From positions 372,001 to 436,000 of the forward strand of contig NZ_WNXZ01000002.1 in the NCBI RefSeq assembly GCF_009733845.1: a DNA stretch of 64,000 nt. The letters run 5' to 3'. A program made the translations under genes and the position numbers. The notes beneath the pieces are model-generated. The model saw nothing but the letters and a program-made list of their open reading frames with translations. It did not search any database and was not told the origin of the DNA. Source of the stretch: Pseudactinotalea terrae (GTDB lineage Bacteria > Actinomycetota > Actinomycetes > Actinomycetales > Beutenbergiaceae). Below are positions 17,025-26,213 of this stretch, piece by piece (positions within the stretch are counted from its first letter, which is position 1; the number at the start of each line of letters is the position of its first letter).

Positions 17025-18209
17025 ATGGAGTTCCGCCGGATCAACGGCCTGCCGCCGTACGTGTTCACGATCATCGACGGCCTCAAGCTCGAGGCCCGCC
17101 GAGCCGGTCGCGACGTCGTCGACCTCGGCTTCGGCAACCCGGACCTGCCGAGCCCGGAGATCGCCGTCGAGAAGCTCGCGGAGGCTGCCCGCAACACGCG
17201 GAACCACCGGTACTCCTCGTCCCGGGGGATCCCGAACCTGCGGCTCGCGGTCGCGAACCACTACCAGCGCCGGTTCGGCGTCACGCTCGACCCCGACCAC
17301 GAGATCATCTCGACGATCGGCGCCAAGGAGGGCTTCAGCCACCTGATGTGGGTGCTGCTCAGCGCCGGCGACGCCGCGATCGTGCCCACCCCGAGCTACC
17401 CGATCCACATCTGGGGGCCGTACTTCGCCGGTGCGGACGCCCGACAGGTCCCGATCGGTGACGGCAGCGACGGTGCCGAGTACATCGATCGCGTGATGGA
17501 GGCGTGGGAGCTGGGCTGGCCGAAGCCGCGCGTGGTGGTGCTGAGCTTCCCGCACAACCCGACCACCGCCACCGTGGAGCTCGCCGACCTGCAGCGCCTG
17601 GTCGACTGGGCGCGCGAGCGGGACGTCGCACTCGTGCACGACCTCGCGTATGCCGACATGTGCTTCGACGGCTGGCAGCCGCCGTCGATCATGCAGTGCG
17701 AGGGCGCGCGGGAGGTGGCGGTCGAGCTCTACTCGATGACCAAGTCGTTCTCGATGGCCGGCTGGCGGGTCGCCTTCATGGTGGGGCGCCGCGATGTCAT
17801 CAAGGCGCTCACGCAGCTGAAGTCCTACCTCGACTACGGCACCTTCCAGCCGATCCAGATCGCTGCCACGGTCACGCTCAACGAGGCGGTCGACTACCCG
17901 GCCGAGCTGTCGGCGATCTACGAGTCCCGCCGCGACACCCTCTACGACGGACTGCAGCGCATCGGCTGGGACATCCTCAAGCCCAAGGGCACGATGTTCG
18001 CGTGGGCGCGGATCCCCGAGGCCTACGACGAGATGGACTCGATCGAGTTCGCCACGCACCTGGTCAACGAGTGCGACGTAGCGGTCTCGCCGGGCGTCGG
18101 GTTCGGCCCGGGCGGCGAGCGGCACGTCCGGTTCGCGCTGATCGAGAACGAGCAGCGGATAGCGCAGGCCGTGCGCAACCTCAAGCGCGGCCTCACCCGG
18201 CTCGCATGA
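17025..18209 (+). CDS. Aminotransferase class I/II (AlaC-like)
   Basis: A 394-residue PLP enzyme close to the alanine aminotransferase AlaC/YfdZ type. It shows LGFGNPDLPSPE, RYSSSRGIPNLRLAVANHYQ, PTPSYPIHIWGPYFAGA, FPHNPTTATVE, and the PLP lysine Lys240 in YSMTKSFSMAGWR. It probably makes alanine from pyruvate and glutamate; other acceptors are possible. TAGCCT lies eight bases before the ATG, suggesting a very short or absent leader. It overlaps the FolP2-like gene (ATGA), forming a three-gene operon. Confidence 0.9.
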   Translation: MEFRRINGLPPYVFTIIDGLKLEARRAGRDVVDLGFGNPDLPSPEIAVEKLAEAARNTRNHRYSSSRGIPNLRLAVANHYQRRFGVTLDPDHEIISTIGAKEGFSHLMWVLLSAGDAAIVPTPSYPIHIWGPYFAGADARQVPIGDGSDGAEYIDRVMEAWELGWPKPRVVVLSFPHNPTTATVELADLQRLVDWARERDVALVHDLAYADMCFDGWQPPSIMQCEGAREVAVELYSMTKSFSMAGWRVAFMVGRRDVIKALTQLKSYLDYGTFQPIQIAATVTLNEAVDYPAELSAIYESRRDTLYDGLQRIGWDILKPKGTMFAWARIPEAYDEMDSIEFATHLVNECDVAVSPGVGFGPGGERHVRFALIENEQRIAQAVRNLKRGLTRLA

Positions 18210-19108
18210 CCCCGCCCGAGGTCGCTGCCCTGCGGCCGCGCACGATCGGGTGCCGCACGTTCGACTTCGCCCGCCGCACCGCGGTGATGGCGGTGGTCAA
18301 CCGGACCCCCGACTCGTTCTTCGACAAGGGCGCCACCTTCGCGCTCGAGGCCGCGGTCGCGCAGGCGCAGCGCGCCGTTGCCGACGGCGCCGACTGGGTC
18401 GACGTGGGCGGCATCCCGTTCTCGCCCGACACCCCGGACGTGTCCGTGGCCGAGGAGATCGACCGCGTGCTCCCGCTGGTGCAGGGGATCCGGGCGATCT
18501 CGGACGTGGTGATCTCGGTGGACACCTATCGGCCCGAGGTCGCCCAGGCCGTGCTCGACGGCGGCGCCGACGTCATCAACGACGTGATGGGTCTGCGGGT
18601 GCCCGGGCTGGGCGAGGTGGTGGCCGAGGCACGAGCGACGGTCGTCGTGGCGCACTCGCTCGGGGAGCCCCACCGGCACCACCGCCGCCCGCAGTACGAC
18701 GACGTGGTGACCGACGTGGTCGGCTACCTGAGGGATCGGGTCGCGCACGCGCGCTCGCTGGGCATCGCCGAGGACCGGATCGTCATCGACCCCGGGCACG
18801 ACCTCAACAAGAACACCATGCACACGCTGGAGATCACCCGCCGGTTGGGTGAGGTCGCGGCGATCGGGCTGCCGATGCTCGTGGCGCTGTCGAACAAGGA
18901 CTTCGTGGGCGAGAGCATCGACCGGCCGCAGGGCGAGCGACTGCACGGCACGCTCGCGGCCACGGCCCTGTGCGTGGCGGCGGGGGCGCGGATCGTCCGG
19001 GCGCATCAGGTGCGCGAGACCGTGGACGCGGTGCGGATGACCGAGGCCGTGCTGGGTCTGCGCGAGCCCGCGTACCTCAAGCACAACATCGACGCCGACC
19101 CGCTCTGA
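18206..19108 (+). CDS. FolP2-type dihydropteroate synthase homologue
   Basis: A 300-residue TIM-barrel protein of the dihydropteroate synthase family. It has VMAVVNRTPDSFFDKG (canonical: NVTPDSFSDGG), DWVDVGGIPFSP, ISVDTYRPEVA, INDVMGL and IVIDPGHDLNKNT. The changes at the pterin loop match the FolP2 group; mycobacterial FolP2 was reported to lack normal synthase activity, so the reaction is uncertain. The ATG at 18206 overlaps the aminotransferase stop, and its stop overlaps the next start (TGATG). The coupling implies a shared pathway. Confidence 0.85.
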   Translation: MTPPEVAALRPRTIGCRTFDFARRTAVMAVVNRTPDSFFDKGATFALEAAVAQAQRAVADGADWVDVGGIPFSPDTPDVSVAEEIDRVLPLVQGIRAISDVVISVDTYRPEVAQAVLDGGADVINDVMGLRVPGLGEVVAEARATVVVAHSLGEPHRHHRRPQYDDVVTDVVGYLRDRVAHARSLGIAEDRIVIDPGHDLNKNTMHTLEITRRLGEVAAIGLPMLVALSNKDFVGESIDRPQGERLHGTLAATALCVAAGARIVRAHQVRETVDAVRMTEAVLGLREPAYLKHNIDADPL

Positions 19109-19809
19109 TGTTCGACGACGCCGCGCTGCTCGCGCACTACGCCCTGCCGGACCGGTCTGCGCCGCACCTGCGCGTGAACTTCGTCTCGAGCCTCGACGGC
19201 GCGGCGTGGCGCGACGGCCGCTCGAGCGGCCTCAACGACGAGTGGGACCAGCAGGTGTTCGCGGTGCTGCGGCGGCTCGCCGACGTCGTCATGGTCGGCG
19301 CGGGCACGATCCGGGTCGAGGGTTACGTCGGGCCGCTGCTCGACGCGCCCGCGCAACGGTGGCGCGTCGAGAACGGGCTGCCGGCGCACCCGCCGCTGGC
19401 GATCGTGTCGCACTCGCTGGACCTCGACCCGGCGAGCGCGCTCTTCACCAGCGCACCGGTGCGGCCGCTGGTCATCACCCACCACGCGGCACCACGCGAG
19501 CGTCATGCCGCGCTGGCGGAGGTCGCCGACCTCGTGGTCCACGGCGAGGACGCCGTCGACCTGGTGGCGGTGCGGGCCGAGCTGGCCGAACGCGGGCTCC
19601 GGCAGGTGCTCTGCGAGGGCGGGCCGAGGCTCTTCGGATCGTTGATCGCGCTCGAGGCCGTGGACGAGCTGTGCCTGACGATCAGCCCGGTGCTGGAGTC
19701 GGGCGCGGCGTCCCGGATCGCGCGCGGCCCGCAGCACACCGTGCCGATGCGGCTGGCGCACGCACTGCCGGGCGGTCCGATGCTGTTCCTGCGGTACCTG
19801 CGCGCCTGA
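19108..19809 (+). CDS. Pyrimidine reductase family protein (RibD C-terminal fold)
   Basis: A 233-residue protein of the RibD C-terminal/dihydrofolate reductase-like fold. Signatures are LRVNFVSSLDGAAWRDGRSS, DVVMVGAGTIRVEGY and RQVLCEGGPRLFGSL. It would be an NADPH-dependent reductase of a pyrimidine or pterin-like substrate. It ends the operon with the aminotransferase and FolP2-like genes, starting on the last base of the FolP2 stop. No deaminase domain is present, so it is not a full RibD. Confidence 0.85.
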   Translation: MFDDAALLAHYALPDRSAPHLRVNFVSSLDGAAWRDGRSSGLNDEWDQQVFAVLRRLADVVMVGAGTIRVEGYVGPLLDAPAQRWRVENGLPAHPPLAIVSHSLDLDPASALFTSAPVRPLVITHHAAPRERHAALAEVADLVVHGEDAVDLVAVRAELAERGLRQVLCEGGPRLFGSLIALEAVDELCLTISPVLESGAASRIARGPQHTVPMRLAHALPGGPMLFLRYLRA

Positions 19810-19819
19810 GCGGTGACCC

Positions 19820-19903
19820 AGACTCGTTGCCAGATCGCGCTGTGAACGCTCACACGGACGATTGACCGCATCTGGCCACGAGATCGTTGCAGTGTCGGAC
19901 GCG
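19820..19903. repeat. Palindromic element upstream of metG
   Basis: CTCGTTGCCAGATCGCG at about 19833 pairs with CGCATCTGGCCACGAG near 19868-19883, with a second small palindrome (GTGA-ACGC-TCAC) between. The CGTTGCCAGATCGC core resembles CGTTGCAGATCGCCG on the minus strand of the element at 13690. It lies in the gap between the pyrimidine reductase gene and metG and has no visible reading frame. Confidence 0.6.
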
Positions 19904-19933
19904 CACCGGCGCGTCGGTAGGCTTCCGGACATC

Positions 19934-21496
19934 ATGACCGAGCCTGCTCCCGACGGCGCCGCGCGCCCGCCGTTCTACATCACCACCGCGATCGCCTACC
20001 CGAACGGCGCCCCGCACATGGGGACGGCGTACGAGTACATCACCACCGATGTGCTGGCACGCTTCAAGCGCCTCGACGGCTACGACGTGCGGCATCTCAC
20101 CGGTACCGACGAGCACGGCATCAAGATGATGCAGACCGCCGAGAGCCTCGGCATGTCACCCGCCGACTTCGCGCGCGGGAACTCCGACCGGTTCGAGGCC
20201 ATGCAACGTGGCCTGGGCATCGACTTCGACCGCTTCATCCGCACCACCGACGCCGATCACATCGAGGCGAGCCAGGCGATCTGGCGGGCGATGGAGGCGA
20301 ACGGCGACATCTACCTCGGCAGCTACTCCGGCTGGTACTCGGTCCGCGACGAGGCCTACTACACCGAGGACGAGACCGAGGTGACGCCCGAGGGCACGAG
20401 GATCGCGACGTCGTCGGGCACCGCCGTGACCTGGACCGAGGAGCCGAGCTACTTCTTCAAGCTCTCCGCCTACGCGGACAAGCTGCTCGAGCTGTACGAG
20501 GAGCGACCGGAGTTCATCGGCCCGGACTTCCGGCGCAACGAGATGGTGCAGTTCGTCAAGCAGGGGCTGCGGGACCTGTCGATCTCGCGGTCCACGTTCG
20601 ACTGGGGCGTCCCCGTCCCTGACGATCCTGCGCACGTCATGTATGTGTGGGTGGACGCGCTCACGAACTACATCACCGGCGTCGGGTACCCGGACACCGA
20701 GAGCGCGGATTTCCGGCGCTACTGGCCTGCCGACGTGCACATCATCGGCAAGGACATCACCCGGTTCCACACGATCTTCTGGCCGGCCTTCCTCATGAGC
20801 GCCGGCATCGAGCTGCCCAAGCGCGTCTTCATCCACGGGTTCCTGTACGACAAGGGCAAGAAGCTGTCCAAGTCCGACGGCGGCTTCGTGGACCCGCTCG
20901 CGTTCGCCGAGACCTACGGCCTCGACCAGATGCGCTACTTCCTGTGCCGGGAGTTCACCTACGGCCAGGACGGCTCGTACAGCCACGAGGCGGTCGTCAC
21001 CCGCATCAACGCGGACCTCGCCAACGAGCTGGGCAACCTCGCGCAGCGCTCGCTGAGCATGGTCGCGAAGAATCTCGACGGCGTGGTCCCCACCCCCGGC
21101 GAGCACACCGACGACGACCGCGCCCTGCTGGCACGGCTGGAGCCGCTGCTGGAGATCGCGCGCGAGCACATCGACGGGCAGCAGATCAGCGCCTACCTCG
21201 AGGAGCTGTGGTCGGTGCTGGGGGAGACCAACCGGTACTTCTCCGCGCAGGAGCCGTGGGTGCTGCGCAGAGAAGACCCGGCTCGGATGGCCACGGTGCT
21301 GTCGGTGACGCTCGAGGTCGTGCGCGTCGTGGGGATCCTGGTCCACCCCGTGATGCCGACGGCGGCTGGTCGCCTTCTCGCCCAGCTCGGACTTCCCGAG
21401 GTGGTCTCGTTCGCCGAGCTGCCGACGGCGCTGGTGCCGGGATCGCCGCTGCCCGCCCCGGCCGGTGTCTTTCCCCGCTTCGTCGACGAGCCCTGA
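19934..21496 (+). CDS. metG: Methionyl-tRNA synthetase
   Basis: A 520-residue class I tRNA synthetase charging tRNA-Met. The HIGH-like motif is in [15 protein letters not shown], the KMSKS-like motif is KLSKS (residues 310-314), and the domain order is Rossmann core with connective peptide and then a helical anticodon domain. The C-terminal tRNA-binding domain found in some MetRS is absent, as in many actinobacteria. The ATG at 19934 lies ten bases after TAGGCT. The 3' gap to tatD is filled by a palindromic element. Confidence 0.96.
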   Translation: MTEPAPDGAARPPFYITTAIAYPNGAPHMGTAYEYITTDVLARFKRLDGYDVRHLTGTDEHGIKMMQTAESLGMSPADFARGNSDRFEAMQRGLGIDFDRFIRTTDADHIEASQAIWRAMEANGDIYLGSYSGWYSVRDEAYYTEDETEVTPEGTRIATSSGTAVTWTEEPSYFFKLSAYADKLLELYEERPEFIGPDFRRNEMVQFVKQGLRDLSISRSTFDWGVPVPDDPAHVMYVWVDALTNYITGVGYPDTESADFRRYWPADVHIIGKDITRFHTIFWPAFLMSAGIELPKRVFIHGFLYDKGKKLSKSDGGFVDPLAFAETYGLDQMRYFLCREFTYGQDGSYSHEAVVTRINADLANELGNLAQRSLSMVAKNLDGVVPTPGEHTDDDRALLARLEPLLEIAREHIDGQQISAYLEELWSVLGETNRYFSAQEPWVLRREDPARMATVLSVTLEVVRVVGILVHPVMPTAAGRLLAQLGLPEVVSFAELPTALVPGSPLPAPAGVFPRFVDEP

Positions 21497-21630
21497 CCGA
21501 TTTCAACGCACGTCTGACCACCCCAGCGACTTCAACGCACCTTCGACCGAGCGAGGTTGCAGTCGAGGCGCGGTCAGAAGTGCGGTGAAATCGGAAACCG
21601 GTCGAAAGTGCGTTGAAATCGGAGGGGTGG
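21496..21630. repeat. Double nested palindrome between metG and tatD
   Basis: Two left arms (CGATTTCAACGCACGTCTGACC near 21499; GACTTCAACGCACCTTCGACC near 21528) are followed by two right arms (GGTCAGAAGTGCGGTGAAATC near 21572; GGTCGAAAGTGCGTTGAAATC near 21600). The last 30 bases (21601-21630) are identical to 48290-48319 inside nadB. The right end contains GGAGGGG, which serves as the ribosome site of tatD. Confidence 0.85.
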
Positions 21631-21633
21631 AGC

Positions 21634-22539
21634 ATGGCGCGCAGGCGAGGTGAGTGGCCGGCGGACCCGGAGCCGTTGCCGGCCCCGGTGATCGACAACC
21701 ACACGCATCTGGAGTCGATCCCCGAGGTGCTCGACGACGGGGTGCCCGACCCGGGCGTCGCCGCCCAGCTCGAGCGGGCGGCGGCGGTGGGTGTGGCGGC
21801 CGCGGTGCAGATCGGCTGCGACCTGGACTCTGCCGAGGTGAGCGTGCGGTGGGCGCAGGAGCACCCCCGGCTGGTGGCCGGCGTCGCGATCCACCCGAAC
21901 GAGGCGGTGCTGCACGCCGGGGTGCGCGAGATCGCCCCCGACGGGCTGGAGCCGGCCCCCTTGCCACGCCACACGGCCTCGCTCGACGACGCGATCGCAC
22001 GCATCGCCGAGCTCGCGCGAGGGGAGCGTGTCCGCACGGTGGGGGAGACCGGGCTCGACTTCTTCCGCGCCGGCGAGGAGGGCAGGGCCGTGCAGCGGGA
22101 GTCGTTCCGCGCCCACATCGCGCTGGCGAAGGAGCTCGGGCTCCCGATGCAGATCCACGACCGCGACGCCCATGCGGACGTCCTCGACGTGCTCAGCCGC
22201 GACGGCGCACCCGAGGTCACCGTGTTCCACTGCTTCTCCGGCGACGCCGAGATGGCGGCCGAGTGCGCGCGCCGCGGGTACTACCTGTCGTTCGCCGGCC
22301 CGGTGACGTTCGCATCCGCCGACGCCGTCCGGGACGCGGCCGCCGTGGTGCCCGCCACGCAGCTGCTCGTCGAGACCGACGCGCCGTACCTGACCCCGGC
22401 ACCGCACCGCGGCGCACCGAATGCGCCCTACCTGCTCCCGATGACGGTGCGGCGCCTCGCGGAGGTCCGCGGCGACGACCTGGCGTGGTTGTGCGAGAGG
22501 CTCCACGCCAACGCGACCAGCATCTACGGGCCCTGGTAG
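21634..22539 (+). CDS. TatD-family metal-dependent DNase
   Basis: A 301-residue TIM-barrel hydrolase. It has the metal-binding IDNHTHLES, GVAIHPNEA, VGETGLDFFR, IHDRDAHADVLDVL, VFHCFSGDAEMA and LVETDAPYLTP motifs. TatD proteins degrade DNA 3'-5' and are linked with oxidative damage repair. I chose the ATG at 21634 because GGAGGGG lies five bases upstream; this ribosome site is part of the repeat element. The metG-tatD-rpf-rsmA-ispE order is common in actinobacteria. Confidence 0.94.
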   Translation: MARRRGEWPADPEPLPAPVIDNHTHLESIPEVLDDGVPDPGVAAQLERAAAVGVAAAVQIGCDLDSAEVSVRWAQEHPRLVAGVAIHPNEAVLHAGVREIAPDGLEPAPLPRHTASLDDAIARIAELARGERVRTVGETGLDFFRAGEEGRAVQRESFRAHIALAKELGLPMQIHDRDAHADVLDVLSRDGAPEVTVFHCFSGDAEMAAECARRGYYLSFAGPVTFASADAVRDAAAVVPATQLLVETDAPYLTPAPHRGAPNAPYLLPMTVRRLAEVRGDDLAWLCERLHANATSIYGPW

Positions 22540-22618
22540 GCGCCTCGCGAGGAGGCGGCGCATACCCCTGGCCGTGTGGAGGAGGTGTGAAGGGCGACCA
22601 ACCCGCACTTCCCGGATG

Positions 22619-22634
22619 ATCACGAATCGGTTAC
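22619..22634 (+). promoter_or_regulatory. MtrA-like direct repeat before the first rpf gene
   Basis: ATCAC-GAATCG-GTTAC: two five-base half-sites six bases apart, fitting a GTNAC-N6-GTNAC pattern described for the response regulator MtrA. The second rpf gene has almost the same sequence (23824-23839). TACGGT at 22632-22637 could be the -10 box. MtrA control of rpf genes is known in other actinobacteria; here it is inferred. Confidence 0.55.
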
Positions 22635-22695
22635 GGTGCCCTATCGGCCCTCCCGGTCGATGACCCCGTCCCCCGACCGAAGGACACCCCCTCCA

Positions 22696-23760
22696 GTGCC
22701 CTCCGACAACGGGAGCGCATCGAACGTGCGCTCCGGAACTCGTCGCAGCCACCGCGCGGAAACCCCCGCCAGCCCCGCGATCCCGCGGCCCCTGCGGTAC
22801 GTGCTCGGCGTCGCTGCGCTCTCGGTGGTGCTGGTCGGTTCGTTGCTGTTCGCCGATGCCAGCCGTGCGGGGGGCTCGGCAGCCGACACCACTGCCGACA
22901 TCGCCGATGTCACCGGTCGTGACGACGTGTGGGCTCAGGTCTCCCGATCCGATGGGTTCCGGGAGCCGCTCTCGCTGGAGGCCGGAGAGGACGTCAGCTT
23001 CGCCGTCACGGTCGACGGCACGACCCTCGACCTCACCGGCTCCACCACCCAGACCCTCGCTGACGCCCTCATCGACGCGGGCATCGTGGTCGACCTCGAC
23101 GACGTCGTCTCCGCCCCGATGGGACAGCCGCCGGCGGAGGGCGCCGAGATCGCCGTCGAGCGCGTGGGCACCCAGATCGAGACCGAGGTCACCACGCTCG
23201 AGTTCGAGACGATCGAGAAGAAGACATCACGACTTCCTGCCGGAACCACGCGGGTGCAGACGCAGGGCGTCGAAGGCGCGCAGGTCACCACGTTCCAGAC
23301 CACCTATGCCGACGGCGAGGTCACCCAGCGCACCGAGCTCGCCTCGGTCGTGGCGGCACAGCCGGTGAACGAGGTCGTGCTGGTGGGGACCGGCTCGACG
23401 TCGTCGGGGTCCTCGGGCTCCTCCGGTGGCAGCAGCGGGCCGATGCCTACCTACTCCGGTGCGGACCCGCGTTCGATCGCGCAGTCGATGCTGGCGGCCT
23501 ACGGCTGGGGCTCGGACCAGTGGAGCTGCCTCGAGCGGCTCTGGCAGCGCGAGAGCAACTGGAACCCGTACGCGCAGAACCCGTCGTCCGGTGCCTACGG
23601 CATCCCGCAGTCGCTGCCGGGATCGAAGATGGCGACCGCCGGGTCCGACTGGCGCACCAACCCGGCTACCCAGATCACCTGGGGGCTGGGATACATCCAA
23701 GGGCGCTACGGCAGCCCGTGCGGAGCCTGGGGTCACAGTCAGTCGGTCGGCTGGTACTGA
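22696..23760 (+). CDS. Rpf-like cell-wall hydrolase with G5 domain and SLT-type end
   Basis: A 354-residue exported protein. A basic N-terminal tail is followed by one membrane anchor (YVLGVAALSVVLVGSLLFAD), a DUF348-like repeat, a G5 domain and a Ser/Gly linker, then a C-terminal transglycosylase-like domain with the likely catalytic Glu in WQRESNWNPYAQNPSSGAYG. It would cleave peptidoglycan during growth or reactivation. The GTG at 22696 was chosen because its upstream AGGAC and CCCTCCA match the second rpf gene; an ATG at 22660 is possible. Confidence 0.85.
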   Translation: MPSDNGSASNVRSGTRRSHRAETPASPAIPRPLRYVLGVAALSVVLVGSLLFADASRAGGSAADTTADIADVTGRDDVWAQVSRSDGFREPLSLEAGEDVSFAVTVDGTTLDLTGSTTQTLADALIDAGIVVDLDDVVSAPMGQPPAEGAEIAVERVGTQIETEVTTLEFETIEKKTSRLPAGTTRVQTQGVEGAQVTTFQTTYADGEVTQRTELASVVAAQPVNEVVLVGTGSTSSGSSGSSGGSSGPMPTYSGADPRSIAQSMLAAYGWGSDQWSCLERLWQRESNWNPYAQNPSSGAYGIPQSLPGSKMATAGSDWRTNPATQITWGLGYIQGRYGSPCGAWGHSQSVGWY

Positions 23761-23823
23761 GCACGCGTCACCCACAGGTCCTTCACGGGCCGGGTGACGT
23801 CCGTCACGCAGCCTTGGCCCCAG

Positions 23824-23839
23824 GTCACGATTCGGTTAC
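23824..23839 (+). promoter_or_regulatory. MtrA-like direct repeat before the second rpf gene
   Basis: GTCAC-GATTCG-GTTAC is a perfect GTNAC-N6-GTNAC repeat. It differs by only two bases from the site at 22619-22634. TACGTT at 23837-23842 may be the -10 box, leaving a leader of about 100 bases before the GTG at 23954. A GTGAC-GTCC-GTCAC palindrome lies just upstream, near 23794-23807. Confidence 0.6.
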
Positions 23840-23953
23840 GTTGGCTCGCGGCACTGCGCCGTACATGCACGCCCCGGGTCGGATCGACCTGCAGCGGCGG
23901 CCCCTCAGCGAGACCGTACCGGTGTCTCGCGCGATCGCATCAGGACCCTCCAC

Positions 23954-25231
23954 GTGACTACACCTGAACACGCCGAGAACACACCCGAGCAGACCGACGA
24001 GATCACCCCCGCCGGCGCTGCGGCCGACATGACCGCCGAGGAGACCTCGACGCAGGCCCCAGCACCGCGCCGCAAGCGCGCGCTGCTGGCGCTCGGCGCC
24101 GCAGCCGCCCTGGTCATCGGCGGCGCCGGGGCTGCGGTCGCCGCGGCCCACAAGACCGTGGAGGTGGACGTCGACGGCGAGACCGTGAGCGTCTCGACGT
24201 TCGCGGGCTCGGTCGCCGGTGTCCTCGCCGACCAGGGCATCACGGTCGGCGAGCACGACCTGGTGGTGCCCGGAGCGGACGAGGCCCTCACCGACGGCGC
24301 CGAGGTCGTCGTGCGGTACGCCGACCAGATCGAGGTGACGATCGACGGCGAGACCACCAGCCTCTGGACCGTGGGTGACACCACCGCTGCTGCGCTCGCC
24401 GATCTCGCCGCGAGCGGCCGCACCGCCAGCATGGCCGCCTCCCGCAGCGAGGGCCGCCTCGCGCTCGATCTCCCGCTGGTCGCCGACGGTCCGGTCATCT
24501 TCGAGGTCGACGGCGAGTCCCGCACCGTCGAGCTCGACGGCGTCGCCGACCTCAGCACCGCACTGCTGCGCGCCGAGATCCAGGTCGGTGACCTCGACAG
24601 CGTCAAGGTCAGCACGGCCACGGACGGCACGCCCGTGGTCACGATCACGCGGATCGCCACGCAGGAGGACACCCGCACCGAGGCGCTCGACTTCGAGACC
24701 ATCGAGCGGGACACCGACGACCTGTACGAGGACCAGTCGCGAGTCGTCTCCGAGGGCGCCGAGGGCGAGCGCACCTACACCTACGTCCAGTACCTCGTCG
24801 ACGGCGAGGTCACCTCGAGCCAGCTGGTGCGCACCGAGGTCACCACCCAGCCGCAGGACCGCGTGGTCGAGCACGGCACGGCCGAGCGGCCCAAGCCCAA
24901 GCCGCAGCCCACCAGCACGACCAGCTCCAGCAGCTCCAGCAGCTCCAGCAGCAGCTCCAGTGGCGGCAGCGGCGGCAGCAGCGGCTCCGTGAGCGGCGAC
25001 GTCTGGGCCGCGCTCGCGCAGTGCGAGTCGGGCGGCAACCCGAGCACCAACACCGGCAACGGCTACTACGGGCTGTACCAGTTCTCGCTGCCCACGTGGC
25101 AGGCGGTCGGTGGCAGCGGCCTGCCCTCGGACGCGAGCGCAGCCGAGCAGACGCAGCGCGCGCAGATCCTGCAGGCGCGCGCCGGCTGGGGCCAGTGGCC
25201 CGCGTGCTCCGCCAAGCTCGGGTTGCGCTAG
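23954..25231 (+). CDS. Resuscitation-promoting factor, RpfB type
   Basis: A 425-residue exported protein with the RpfB order: cytoplasmic tail, membrane anchor ([21 protein letters not shown]), three DUF348-like repeats, a G5 domain, a linker of 15 or so Ser residues, and the lysozyme-like Rpf domain ([20 protein letters not shown] with catalytic Glu, then [13 protein letters not shown]). It helps cells leave dormancy by cutting peptidoglycan. The Ser linker is coded by short AGC/TCC tandem units (about 24924-24960), so its length may vary. The GTG start follows AGGACCC. Confidence 0.93.
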   Translation: MTTPEHAENTPEQTDEITPAGAAADMTAEETSTQAPAPRRKRALLALGAAAALVIGGAGAAVAAAHKTVEVDVDGETVSVSTFAGSVAGVLADQGITVGEHDLVVPGADEALTDGAEVVVRYADQIEVTIDGETTSLWTVGDTTAAALADLAASGRTASMAASRSEGRLALDLPLVADGPVIFEVDGESRTVELDGVADLSTALLRAEIQVGDLDSVKVSTATDGTPVVTITRIATQEDTRTEALDFETIERDTDDLYEDQSRVVSEGAEGERTYTYVQYLVDGEVTSSQLVRTEVTTQPQDRVVEHGTAERPKPKPQPTSTTSSSSSSSSSSSSSGGSGGSSGSVSGDVWAALAQCESGGNPSTNTGNGYYGLYQFSLPTWQAVGGSGLPSDASAAEQTQRAQILQARAGWGQWPACSAKLGLR

Positions 25232-25328
25232 CGACACGTCTCGGCCCGGAGGCGCCGCCCTCGACGTCCAGGCGACCGAGGTGTCCGGCTGGTGTGTGCT
25301 GCGGCACCGCTTGTGGCAGGCTCACGGC

Positions 25329-26213
25329 GTGACGCCGAGCGAGCCGACCGCCCCCGAGGCCGGGCTGCTGACCCCTTCTGACGTCCGCGCACTGGCCGCG
25401 CGCCTCGACGTACGCCCCACCAAGGCGCTCGGGCAGAACTTCGTGCTCGACGGCGGCACGATCCGCAGGATCGTGCGCGTCGCCGAGGTGACCGAGGCGG
25501 ACCGCGTGCTCGAGGTGGGTCCGGGCCTCGGGTCGCTCACGCTGGGGCTGCTGGCCACCGGCGCCGAGGTGGTCGCGGTCGAGATCGACAGCCGCCTCGC
25601 GGCGGCGCTGCCGGGCACGGTCGCGACCATCGCGCCGGCCGCGGCGCCACGGCTGCAGGTCGTGCACGCCGATGCGATGACGATCCCGGCCGACGACCCC
25701 AGGATCGGTGCGCCGACCACGCTGGTGGCGAACCTGCCCTACAACGTCGCGGTCCCGGTACTGCTGCACGCGCTCGCGACGCTGCCCTCGCTCGCCAGCG
25801 CGCTGGTGATGGTGCAGGCCGAGGTGGCCGACCGCCTCGCCGCACCGCCCGGTTCGCGCACCTACGGCGTGCCCTCCGCCAAGGCGGCCTGGTACACGCA
25901 CGCGACCCGCGCGGGGAGCGTCAGCAGATCGGTGTTCTGGCCGGTGCCCAACGTCGACTCGGCCCTGGTGCGGCTCGTGAGGCGAGAACCGCCCACCACG
26001 ACCGCCACCCGGGAGGCGACGTTCGCCGTCGTCGACGCGGCCTTCGCGCAGCGCCGCAAGACGCTGCGGGCCGCCCTGACCGGGTGGGCCGGATCGGCCG
26101 ACAAGGCCGAGGCGGCGCTGCGGGCGGCGGGTATCGACCCGAGTCTGCGGGGCGAGCGGCTCGACATCACGCAGTTCGCGGCGATCGCAGAGCAGCGGGA
26201 CGTGGCCGGGTGA
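25329..26213 (+). CDS. rsmA: 16S rRNA A1518/A1519 dimethyltransferase
   Basis: A 294-residue KsgA-family enzyme that dimethylates two adenines at the 3' end of 16S rRNA. Visible signatures are [45 protein letters not shown] and the catalytic [11 protein letters not shown]; the C-terminus has [12 protein letters not shown]. The GTG at 25329 was chosen because the family similarity starts soon after and CAGGCT lies six bases upstream. ispE overlaps the stop by four bases. Confidence 0.95.
   Translation: MTPSEPTAPEAGLLTPSDVRALAARLDVRPTKALGQNFVLDGGTIRRIVRVAEVTEADRVLEVGPGLGSLTLGLLATGAEVVAVEIDSRLAAALPGTVATIAPAAAPRLQVVHADAMTIPADDPRIGAPTTLVANLPYNVAVPVLLHALATLPSLASALVMVQAEVADRLAAPPGSRTYGVPSAKAAWYTHATRAGSVSRSVFWPVPNVDSALVRLVRREPPTTTATREATFAVVDAAFAQRRKTLRAALTGWAGSADKAEAALRAAGIDPSLRGERLDITQFAAIAEQRDVAG

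Noticed and set aside
23761-23953. A ydaO-type cyclic-di-AMP riboswitch before the second rpf gene
   Set aside because: Such riboswitches precede rpf genes in some actinobacteria, but I could not find the conserved core in the roughly 100-base leader.
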